A DNA stretch of 64,000 nt, from the NCBI RefSeq assembly GCF_023073715.1, contig NZ_JADPKA010000076.1:1-64000 (forward strand). The letters are read 5' to 3'. Origin of the DNA: Bradyrhizobium sp. 164. Lineage in GTDB: Bacteria > Pseudomonadota > Alphaproteobacteria > Rhizobiales > Xanthobacteraceae. Of the stretch, positions 56,095 through 64,000 are shown one piece after another; the stretch's first letter is position 1, and each line of letters begins with the position of its first letter. The notes beneath the pieces are model-generated. The model was not told where the DNA came from, made no database searches, and saw only the letters and a list, made by a program, of their open reading frames with translations. The translations under genes and the position numbers were made by a program.

Positions 56095-56751
56095 ATGAAT
56101 GCAACGCCGCTCTGGCTGTCGTCGCTCACGCTTGCCGCAGCAAGCGGCTGGTTCGCTGCCACGATGTTTGCCGGCCCCGCCACCAGCAAGGAGCCACGGT
56201 TTCCGCAGCTCACCATGGATCAGCTCGACGCCAGGCAGAAGCCGCTCGGCGAGCAGATCATGAAGGTGTCGAGCGTCGGCATCGGCGGACCCTACAATTC
56301 GATGATCCGCAGCCCCGTGCTCGGCCAGCGCCTGTTCGACCTGTTCCACTATCTGCGCTGGGAGACCTCGGTCCCGGTCAAGCTCAACGAGTTCGCGATC
56401 CTGATCATCGGGCGTCAATGGCGGTCGCAGGTGGAATGGTACGCGCACGCGCCGCTGGCGGCGAAGGCAGGGCTGTCGGCCGACATCATCGCGGAGCTGA
56501 AGGCCAACAAGCGGCCGTCGAAGATGGCCGATGACGAGGCGGTGGTCTACGACTTCGTCACCGAGCTCACCACCACCAAGAAAGTCACCGACGAGACTTA
56601 TGCGCGCGCGAAGAAGGTGTTCAACGACCAGCAGATTGTCGATCTCACTGCAGTTGCCGGCAATTACGTGATGGTCGCGATGCTGCTGGCAATGGCCGAG
56701 GAGACGGTGCCGCCTGGCAAGGAGGAGCCGTTCAAGCCAGGGGAGCCGTAA
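56095..56751 (+). CDS. Carboxymuconolactone decarboxylase (CMD/AhpD-like) family protein, exported
   Basis: A 218-residue protein with an N-terminal membrane/signal segment (about 1-30, LSSLTLAAASGWFAATMFAG). A CMD-like helical domain follows with FAILIIGRQWRSQVEWYAHA and AVVYDFVTEL. It lacks the CxxC of AhpD. Members act as peroxidase-like or lactone decarboxylases; the substrate here is unknown. A GGGAGGATGGAAA site precedes the ATG. Confidence 0.85.
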   Translation: MNATPLWLSSLTLAAASGWFAATMFAGPATSKEPRFPQLTMDQLDARQKPLGEQIMKVSSVGIGGPYNSMIRSPVLGQRLFDLFHYLRWETSVPVKLNEFAILIIGRQWRSQVEWYAHAPLAAKAGLSADIIAELKANKRPSKMADDEAVVYDFVTELTTTKKVTDETYARAKKVFNDQQIVDLTAVAGNYVMVAMLLAMAEETVPPGKEEPFKPGEP

Positions 56752-56790
56752 GGCTCGCCATTGCGAGGAGCTCGCGACAAACTGCAGTAC

Positions 56791-56879
56791 CGTAGGGTGG
56801 GCAAAGGCACGCAGCGCCGCGCCCCACCTTCGTCTCATGACTGTGATTGGTGGGCACGCTCCGCTTTGCCCACCCTACG
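56791..56879. repeat. 16-bp inverted repeat (GTAGGGTGGGCAAAG family)
   Basis: CGTAGGGTGGGCAAAG (56791-56806) and CTTTGCCCACCCTACG (56864-56879) are exact reverse complements around 57 nt, which contains a further copy of the GGTGGGC core. It lies between convergent genes, as does the related repeat at 44641. Confidence 0.75.
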
Positions 56880-56903
56880 AGAGCTGGGGCGGAGCAAACA
56901 GTC

Positions 56904-57897
56904 TCACCCCAATTTGAACAGCACCTGCAAAAACTCCTCCACGGCCTTGCGCGCTTCGGCGGCTGTCTTCGGATTGCCGCCGACATGCGGGTTGAGCTCG
57001 ACACAGGCGTCCTTGTAGGAGAAGGGCGCGTTGGTATCGCCGTTCATCAACACGCCGCCGTCACCTTCCTTGATATGGCAGTTGCGCACGGTTTGCGCGT
57101 TGGCGGACACAGTGACGGTGTTGAGGCCGAGCAGGCCGCTGTCGAACCCATGTGCACTGTCAGGATATTCGGTCAGCACCACGTCGCCCGACCGCCTTGA
57201 GCCGCTCGACGAAAGCCCTGCAGCTTTTCACGGGATTGTAGTCGTCGGGCGCGCCGTGGAAGATGCGGATCGGTCGCGCGACGACTTCGCTATCGCCAAC
57301 ATAGGTCGTCGAGCAATCCGGATAGAACGGGATATAGGCCGCGAACTGGATGCCTGACTTATTCCACAGCTTGTTGAAGCGCTCGAGGCTCGCATAGAGC
57401 GTCGCCTGTCCGCCGCGTGAAAAGCCCATCAGCACGATGCGGTCAGGATCGACGCGGGGATGCTTCGCCAAAATCTCCAGCGACCGGTAGATGTCCACGA
57501 TCAAATTGAGTCGGCCCAGCAAGGCCTGGTTCGGCCCGACCACCGTCAGGCCGCGCCCTGTAAAGCCGTCGATCACGAAGGTGGAGATGCCCATAGCGTT
57601 GAACGCGTGCACCCAGGCTTCCGTAGTGGCGCCGACGCCGCTCGAGCCGTGCATCAGCACCACGACGGGGAGTTTTCCGGTCCCTTGCGCGACACGCAGT
57701 TCGCCCGCGACCGTCACCGGCTTGCCGGCCGCCGCATCACCACTGAGGAATTGCTGGTCGGAGAGGGTGAGCGAGGGGATCGGGTAGATCTCGGCGCGGG
57801 TGGCGACCTCTTTCGGAAGCGATTGTGCGTTGGCGCCAATGCCCGCGAACAGAGTCGATATAAAGAGCGCCACAGCAACGCGGAATGCCCTCGGCAT
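56904..57897 (-). pseudogene. Dienelactone hydrolase family protein, frameshifted
   Basis: Read on the minus strand, the N-terminal part starts at ATG 57897 (preceded by GAGAGGAGATCCG). It has a signal peptide (about 1-24, ending GANAQ), then VVLMHGSSGVGATTEAWVHA and the nucleophile elbow MGFSRGGQATLYAS of the alpha/beta-hydrolase fold. It continues in frame to about 57189, where similarity moves to another frame (57182 to 56904: DVVLTEYPDSAHGFDSG, which supplies the catalytic His). One extra base, or two missing, at 57186-57189 would account for it. Either the gene is inactivated or the assembly has an error. Confidence 0.75.
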
Positions 57898-58324
57898 CGG
57901 ATCTCCTCTCAGGATTTTGATCGGGTGCAACAACAGGCTCGCGCGCTGGGACGATCATCGTGGACATTGCGCGATGCTTGCGCCAGACATGAGGACCGCC
58001 GCCGTACCAACTCGGCTCACGCAACATTGGCGCCTGATCGTGGGTTCGGAGCAAGCCTGAATCGGCTGGCCTGGTCAACCGGGCTGGACGGCAATTTGCG
58101 GGCGACGGCCAGGATCGGGCGCTCCCGCCGAGAGGGGCGAAGCCGAACCCGGCCTGTCCTGGCGATGCCCCTGGCCATGCTCGCCTCCCAGGCAAAACTT
58201 TGTAATTCCTTGCGCTTTCACGCTGCGGCAGGGCAGCCCTGCGGCGCCGAAAGGCGCTTTCCGGGCCGCAAAATGCCGTGTTAGAACCCGGCATCGCTTA
58301 AGGCTTAAGAACTGGCGGGAGCAA
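57898..58324. other. Divergent spacer upstream of pccB
   Basis: 427 bp without a gene. It holds a small hairpin (GCGCC-GAAA-GGCGC, 58244-58257, then TTT) and two tandem CTTAAG sites at 58297-58309. No clear promoter could be chosen. Confidence 0.45.
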
Positions 58325-59857
<1,533 letters not shown>

Positions 59858-59868
59858 GCGCACACAGC

Positions 59869-59932
59869 CCGGATGCGCGCAGCGACATCCGGATCTTTGC
59901 CTAAGCCCCGCATCTCGCTTCGCTGATGCGGG
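59869..59932. repeat. Two short inverted repeats after pccB
   Basis: CCGGATG/CATCCGG (59869-59875 with 59886-59892) and CCCGCATC/GATGCGGG (59907-59914 with 59925-59932). Together they may end the pccB transcript and look like another dispersed intergenic repeat. Confidence 0.5.
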
Positions 59933-59955
59933 TTACCAATATCTTCTGAATTCGC

Positions 59956-60303
59956 ATGACCGAAGACGATCCGATCGATGAGATCTCCGATATCGAGGCG
60001 CGGATCGAAGCGCTCGCCGCGATTGCCGAGCGGTGCCGGAAATACATTCTGGCGTCCAAGATCGCCATCGGCGGCGGGACCGCGCTGCTGCTCGTCACGA
60101 TCCTCGGTCTGTTGGGATTAGGCCAGACCGCCGCGCTCGGATCGATCGCTCTGGTGTTGGGTGGGATCGTCTCGCTCGGCTCGAACGTCAGCACGTTGCG
60201 GCAGACGGACGAGGCCATCAGTGCTGCGGAGGCGCGTCGTTCGGCGCTGATCGGAAGCATCGATCTTCGCGTCGTTGCCGATACGCCGCTGAAGCTGGTG
60301 TGA
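59956..60303 (+). CDS. Small membrane protein of unknown function
   Basis: A 115-residue protein. An acidic/charged N-terminal helix (about 1-32) is followed by two hydrophobic segments (about 33-53 and 58-75, TALLLVTILGLLGLG and TAALGSIALVLGGIVSLGSN) and a soluble C-terminal part. I do not recognise the family. Likely an inner-membrane protein. It is convergent with the 50-residue gene at 60322. Confidence 0.6.
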   Translation: MTEDDPIDEISDIEARIEALAAIAERCRKYILASKIAIGGGTALLLVTILGLLGLGQTAALGSIALVLGGIVSLGSNVSTLRQTDEAISAAEARRSALIGSIDLRVVADTPLKLV

Positions 60304-60321
60304 CGCGACGCGTCGCACGCC

Positions 60322-60474
60322 CTACGCCGCAGTCCTGAGCGTCAGCACCTGCAACTCCGCGCGGCATTCGGCTGCGAAGGCCTGAAGGCGTTCCGCGGTT
60401 TGCTGGTCGAGGATCGCCTTTGCCAAGCGCTCGGCGCGGGCAATCTGTTCTTTGAGATACGCGATACGGGCCAT
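60322..60474 (-). CDS. 50-residue conserved-looking small protein
   Basis: A short ORF starting ATG 60474 with an AAGGTGACCC site upstream. The product (MARIAYLKEQIARAERLAKA, then ILDQQTAERLQAFAAECRAE) is a charged, probably helical, single-Cys protein. Its ribosome site and amphipathic composition argue for a real gene. I believe similar short proteins occur in Bradyrhizobium, but no search was done. Function unknown. Confidence 0.6.
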   Translation of the reverse strand: MARIAYLKEQIARAERLAKAILDQQTAERLQAFAAECRAELQVLTLRTAA

Positions 60475-60568
60475 GGGTCACCTTTCGCCTCGAATAATTT
60501 GAGGCAAATTGCTTCGTTCCGATGGCTATGAGCGTACGCTTACCACCGGGTTAATGATGTGCGGCAGG

Positions 60569-61222
60569 TCACGCTCGGCGGGCCGCATCCCCCGCGGCGA
60601 AATGCGCCATTTGGTCCGCGCGGGCTTTGAGGAAGGCCGGGCGGGCCGTGGCCCGGGCGAGGTAAGCGCGACAGGCCGGGTGGTTCGCAAGTCCCTCGAA
60701 ACGGTCGACGGGGCGCAGCACGTCCGACATCAGGATGTCGGCGACGGAGAAGGACCCCGCCAACCATTCGCGGCGGGCCAGCACCGGTTCGAGATGCTTG
60801 AGACGAACCGTAAGGAACCCGTCTAGGAATTTCCATCCCGGCGTGCCGTCCGCATTGCCCATGAAGTTCAGCATCGCCCAGGGCAGGCTCGCCATCTCCA
60901 CCGAATTGAGCGCGGCGAACACCCATTTCGTCGCCTGGCTGCGGCGGCGCGGATCCGATGGCATCAGCTTGTCGCTGCGCTCGCCGAGATGCAGCAGGAT
61001 CGCGCCGCTCTCGAAGATCGAGAGGTCGCCATCGGTCAGCCACGGCACCTGGCCGAAGGGCTGGTGCGCGAGATGTGCGGCGCCGCGGTCCTCGAACGGC
61101 ACGCTCGCGACGCGATAAGGCAAAGCGGCTTCTTCGAGCGCCCAGCGCACACGGAGGTCGCGCACGAAACCCCTGGGCATCTCGGGAACCCAGTCGAAGG
61201 TGGTCAGCGTGAGGTCGGCCAT
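60569..61222 (-). CDS. Glutathione S-transferase family protein
   Basis: A 217-residue GST. The N-terminal thioredoxin-like domain has the glutathione-binding FGQVPWLTDGDLSIFESGAI motif (cis-Pro and ESGA). The C-terminal all-helical domain contains the GSFSVADILMSDVL capping motif. It should conjugate glutathione or act as a lyase/peroxidase on an unknown electrophile; cytoplasmic. Divergent from the small gene at 61352. Confidence 0.88.
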   Translation of the reverse strand: MADLTLTTFDWVPEMPRGFVRDLRVRWALEEAALPYRVASVPFEDRGAAHLAHQPFGQVPWLTDGDLSIFESGAILLHLGERSDKLMPSDPRRRSQATKWVFAALNSVEMASLPWAMLNFMGNADGTPGWKFLDGFLTVRLKHLEPVLARREWLAGSFSVADILMSDVLRPVDRFEGLANHPACRAYLARATARPAFLKARADQMAHFAAGDAARRA

Positions 61223-61351
61223 GTCGTCTCTCCGTATCTTGGCTCAGACCAAGGACGAGCAAAGGGCACGCATTCCGACACCGGTGACAACTGTTTTTGT
61301 CGCCGGCGAGTGAAGCGGCTAGTCTTCGCTCAAACAATGGGAGGAAACCCG

Positions 61352-61666
61352 ATGCCATCAGCGTTCTTCGTCGTCCGCGCCACCCTCACCGACGCGAGCA
61401 AGCGCGCCGCCTTCGACAGATGGTACGAGACGGAACATCTGCCCGATGCGGTGAGGGCGTTCGGCGTAGCCAAGGCCTGGCGGTTCTGGAGCCTGGACGA
61501 TCCCTCGCTGCATCAGGCCATGTATCAGTTCGATGACGAGGCGAAGCTCGCGGCGATGCTGAAAGGTGATGCGCTGAAGCGCCTGACGGCCGACTTCAAC
61601 CGCGACTGGCCCGAAGTGAGGCGCACGCGCGAGACGCTGGTGCTGGCGCAGGAGTTCGCGACGTAG
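61352..61666 (+). CDS. Small alpha/beta-barrel-like protein of unknown function
   Basis: A 104-residue protein (PSAFFVVRATLTDASKRAAF, DRWYETEHLPDAVRAFG). The pattern of DRWY-ETEHLPDA followed by a Trp-rich strand is that of dimeric alpha/beta-barrel (EthD or DUF4286-like) proteins, but I cannot assign a family. The ATG at 61352 has GGGAGG upstream; the longer open frame runs through the divergent promoter region. Confidence 0.65.
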   Translation: MPSAFFVVRATLTDASKRAAFDRWYETEHLPDAVRAFGVAKAWRFWSLDDPSLHQAMYQFDDEAKLAAMLKGDALKRLTADFNRDWPEVRRTRETLVLAQEFAT

Positions 61667-61785
61667 GCGACAGGCGATACCGTCCGCTTCTCATCGAAAC
61701 TGAACGCATGATTCAGCTTCGGTTCATGTCGTCACCGCGAGACTTACTCGGCATCACGGGCACGATGATCCAAGAGGAAGAAGTC

Positions 61786-62070
61786 ATGGAGCGCCGAAAT
61801 TTTTTGAAACTTGCACTGGGGGTGACGGCGGGAGCCGCCGCCTTCGCTGCGACCGTGCAGGCCGCGCCGCTGTCACCGCAGCCACTCGCTGATCCCACCC
61901 GCATGCCGCAAGGTCACTCAGACGCTCATCCCGCAGTCACTACCAGCGAAGAAGCCGGGCAGGCGAAACCTGAGCAGGTGCACTGGCGTGGGCGCGGCCG
62001 GCATTGGGGCTGGCGCCACCGCCATTGGGGCTGGCGTCGCCGGCGCTGGCACCGCCGCCGTTACTGGTAA
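61786..62070 (+). CDS. Small exported protein with Tat-like signal and Trp/Arg/His-rich tail
   Basis: A 94-residue protein. The N-terminus MERRNFLKLALGVTAGAAAF has the twin-arginine pattern RRNFLKL, with cleavage near VQAAP. The mature part ends with repeated GWRHRHWGWRRRRWHRR, very rich in Trp, Arg and His. GAGGAAG precedes the ATG. Function unknown; the tail could bind metals, nucleic acid or envelope polymer. A similar class of tail occurs in small secreted rhizobial proteins. Confidence 0.7.
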   Translation: MERRNFLKLALGVTAGAAAFAATVQAAPLSPQPLADPTRMPQGHSDAHPAVTTSEEAGQAKPEQVHWRGRGRHWGWRHRHWGWRRRRWHRRRYW

Positions 62071-62163
62071 GCCCGCGGCAACCGCGAATTGGACCGGGGA
62101 TCGCCGCTGGCGGTCCCCGTCTCGCGCTCAAGGGACACCGTCGACTAGCGCCAAAACGAAATT

Positions 62164-62193
62164 GGCCGCGCAGGCGGTCCCGCGCGGCCATTT
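62164..62193. terminator. Bidirectional terminator between two small secreted-protein genes
   Basis: GGCCGCGC (62164-62171) pairs with GCGCGGCC (62182-62189), followed by ATTTTG on the plus strand; AATT/CGTTTT follows on the minus side. It ends two convergent genes. Confidence 0.6.
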
Positions 62194-62208
62194 TGCAATG
62201 CGAAAGGA

Positions 62209-62460
62209 TCAGAACGGACGGCAGCGGCCGGCGTACCAGCGGAAGCCATAGGGGCACGCGCGTGCGCGGGGCACCACGACGACCGGCGCCGGGGCGACCA
62301 CTACGGGCGCGGGGCGCACAACGACTGCCCCGCGCATCGGACGGCAGCCGCCATAGGGGCCACGATACCAGCCGGGGCCGCAGCCGCCGGCGGCGCTGGC
62401 CGCTTCGCTGAAACCGACGACCGCGCTGGCGAGCATGACGGCGGCGAACAGGTATTTCAT
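62209..62460 (-). CDS. Small secreted GCG-type protein (Pro/Val-rich, Cys pairs)
   Basis: An 83-residue protein. The signal peptide MKYLFAAVMLASAVVGFSEA is cleaved near ASA. A GGCGPGWYRGPYGGCRPM segment (the GCG...CRP prefix pattern) and a Val/Pro/Ala repeat follow, and a second ACPYGFRWYAGRCRPF segment ends it, giving four cysteines in the mature part. AAGGAAGATCAA precedes the ATG. Probably an exported or surface structural protein; the family is of unknown function. Confidence 0.72.
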   Translation of the reverse strand: MKYLFAAVMLASAVVGFSEAASAAGGCGPGWYRGPYGGCRPMRGAVVVRPAPVVVAPAPVVVVPRARACPYGFRWYAGRCRPF

Positions 62461-62649
62461 TTGATCTTCCTTCTGGTCCTTCGGGAGAGGCTTAGGGGAT
62501 GGCGCTTGCGGCGAACAATGAATCAACAGACACGATTCGACACGTTAAATCGGGGACGTGCCGACACATCGCGATCCAAGCCTGCCAATCATGACCTGAA
62601 TGCGGCACGAACATTGCTCCGCATGCCGCTTCACGCGATGGCGACGGCA

Positions 62650-63660
62650 CTAGCGGCCAAGAAACTCCAGCACCAGCTCCCGATACTTCTCCAGCGCCTC
62701 CAGGAAGACGAGATGGCCGGTGTCCGGGATCACCTCGGCCCGCGCATTCGGCATCTTTGCGGCGAACGCTTTCGCGAGTTCGGCATTCTGCCCCATCTTG
62801 GCGCGCAGCGCCTCCGGCGCGCTCACTCGTCCCGGCGCGTTGTGATCGTCGGCGCCCATCACAAACAGCGTGGGCAGTGTGATGAGCGGGATCTCGTGTG
62901 CCACCGGCTCGCGATAGATCATCTGGCCGGAGCTGACGAAGGCGCGCAGCCAGCGCGGATAATCGGGGCTGCCCTTGATGTTGAAACGGGCATCGATGAA
63001 CGGGGTGATCGCCTCCGGCGGCAGCTTGATCGAATAGTTGGTCTGGAGCTGCTTGCGATAGCCGTCCGCCGTGAGCTTGTCCTCGGTCTGGATCATCTTC
63101 TCGGTCGGCGTCGGCGGCACGTAGAGGCGGTAGTCCTCCAGTCCGATCGGCGCGGTCAGCACCAGATGGGCGATGCGGTCGGGATAGGCGCGGGCGAGGC
63201 GCACACCGAGCATGCCGCCGAGCGAATGAGCGACGATCTCGGCCCTGTCGATCTTGAGATGATCGAGCAGCGCAATCGTGTTGCGCGCCAGCGTGTCGAA
63301 ATGGAGTTCACCCTGCGGCTTGGAGGATTTGCCGAAGCCGACCTGGTCCGGCACGACCACGCGATAACCCGCCTCGCTCAGCATCTTGATCACGGGGGCC
63401 CAGTAGCTTGACGGGAAATTACGCCCGTGCAGCAGCACCACGGTGCGGCCGTTCGGCTCCGCGGCAGACACGTCCATATAGGCCATGCTGAGCTGCTCGC
63501 CGTCATTGACGAGCGGCAAGAGGTGCACGGGATAGGGATAGGCAAAGCCTTCGAGCGCGGCGCCATAGGGCTCGCGCGGCGCGGTGTCGGCGGCGCGGGC
63601 GGATGTGAGCGGGAATGCGAGGAGGGCGGCGCAGAGCGCGGCCCGGAGGAAGCGGTTCAT
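62650..63660 (-). CDS. Alpha/beta-hydrolase, secreted
   Basis: A 336-residue alpha/beta hydrolase. The signal peptide MNRFLRAALCAALLAFPLTS is cleaved near ARA. The oxyanion segment LLHGRNFPSSYWAPV, the nucleophile motif IVAHSLGGMLGVRLAR and the catalytic His in PDTGHLVFLE are intact, and a lid domain lies between. It is probably a periplasmic esterase or lipase. ATG 63660 is the start; the longer frame enters a repeat region. Confidence 0.85.
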   Translation of the reverse strand: MNRFLRAALCAALLAFPLTSARAADTAPREPYGAALEGFAYPYPVHLLPLVNDGEQLSMAYMDVSAAEPNGRTVVLLHGRNFPSSYWAPVIKMLSEAGYRVVVPDQVGFGKSSKPQGELHFDTLARNTIALLDHLKIDRAEIVAHSLGGMLGVRLARAYPDRIAHLVLTAPIGLEDYRLYVPPTPTEKMIQTEDKLTADGYRKQLQTNYSIKLPPEAITPFIDARFNIKGSPDYPRWLRAFVSSGQMIYREPVAHEIPLITLPTLFVMGADDHNAPGRVSAPEALRAKMGQNAELAKAFAAKMPNARAEVIPDTGHLVFLEALEKYRELVLEFLGR

Positions 63661-63685
63661 TGGGGGTCTCGTGTTTGGAGCCGTC

Positions 63686-63804
63686 ATTCCGGGGCGCGTC
63701 GACGACGCGACCCCGGAATCTCGAGGTTCCGAGTTCGCTGCACCGCATCGCCCCGGGACGACAGTGCGCATAAAGTGATGGATGGCCGGGTCAAGCCCGG
63801 CCAT
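63686..63804. repeat. Compound palindromic repeat near the right edge
   Basis: ATTCCGGGG (63686-63694) pairs with CCCCGGAAT (63711-63719), enclosing CGCGTC/GACGCG. Further on, ATGGCCGGG (63782-63790) pairs with CCCGGCCAT (63796-63804). The first part resembles the element at 3083. Confidence 0.6.
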
Positions 63805-63855
63805 GACAACAATGGGAGTTCACACGGCATTGTGTGCCGTCACGCAGCTTCGTGA

Positions 63856-64000
63856 TCAGTCCTTGCCATTCCCGAACAGCGCAGCGAACTGTTTCTCGCC
63901 GGTGCGGGTGAAATTCACAACGCGGCTTCCGGGCGTGGCGTCGCGTGCGGCCCATTTGAGTTCGGCGAAGCGCTGCATCATGGCCGCCCCCAGTGTGCCG
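63856..64000 (-). CDS. Probable ArsR-type transcriptional regulator, C-terminal part only
   Basis: The minus strand encodes the last 48 residues of a protein whose start lies beyond the window: GTLGAAMMQRFAELKWAARD, then SRVVNFTRTGEKQFAALFG, ending GKD. The pattern resembles the C-terminal part of ArsR/SmtB-type winged-helix regulators (an Ala-rich helix, a W-R segment, then a V.FT..G strand/helix). With so little sequence the family call is tentative. Confidence 0.5.
   Translation of the reverse strand, partial: GTLGAAMMQRFAELKWAARDATPGSRVVNFTRTGEKQFAALFGNGKD

Overview
The window is a GC-rich alphaproteobacterial chromosome segment, most like Bradyrhizobium or a close relative (Nitrobacteraceae). 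The protein sequences and the gene order tRNA-Trp/secE/nusG/rplKA, rplJL, rpoBC, rpsL-rpsG-fusA-tuf, S10-spc-alpha with adk between secY and rpsM point there. So do the intergenic palindromic elements, which I recognise from memory as Bradyrhizobium-type. The genus call is inference; no database was consulted.

Layout. 1-4.4 kb: repeat-rich left edge, then two short-chain dehydrogenases, a histidine-phosphatase-fold protein and a class-C beta-lactamase-like serine hydrolase. 4.5-18.5 kb: tRNA-Trp, secE, nusG, rplK, rplA, a terminator, a 2-hydroxyacid dehydrogenase lying between the two ribosomal operons, then rplJ, rplL, rpoB, rpoC and a strong terminator. 18.6-22.8 kb: an unusual flavin-oxidoreductase/methyltransferase fusion followed by a type-1 ABC exporter, both with acidic tails. 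22.8-43.2 kb: an 890-bp gap holding a promoter candidate and a long leader, then the str, S10, spc and alpha ribosomal gene blocks, with secY, adk and rpoA, ending in a terminator after rplQ.

43.5-56.8 kb: accessory and housekeeping genes. These are an SDR, a DUF1330 protein, a quinone-oxidoreductase-like gene divergent from an HxlR regulator, a Porin_O_P-type porin, a DegP/HtrA protease, rarA, an RluA-family pseudouridine synthase, an ATP12 chaperone, fliK plus a free-standing FlhB C-terminal domain (FlhX type), a class D beta-lactamase family protein, and a carboxymuconolactone-decarboxylase-fold protein. 56.9-64 kb: a frameshifted dienelactone hydrolase, pccB, a small membrane protein, a 50-residue ORF, a GST, small secreted proteins, an alpha/beta hydrolase, and the end of a probable ArsR-type regulator cut by the window edge.

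Most of the window is core translation and transcription machinery and is ordinary. I did not find a convincing new multi-gene system. The items most worth following are the oxidoreductase-methyltransferase fusion with its adjacent exporter, the histone-H1-like tail on adenylate kinase, hairpins placed as attenuators inside the rpl-rpo and alpha operons, a repeat-built hairpin between tuf and rpsJ, related palindromic elements inside the spc operon, and an HxlR/quinone-reductase pair with a visible operator candidate.
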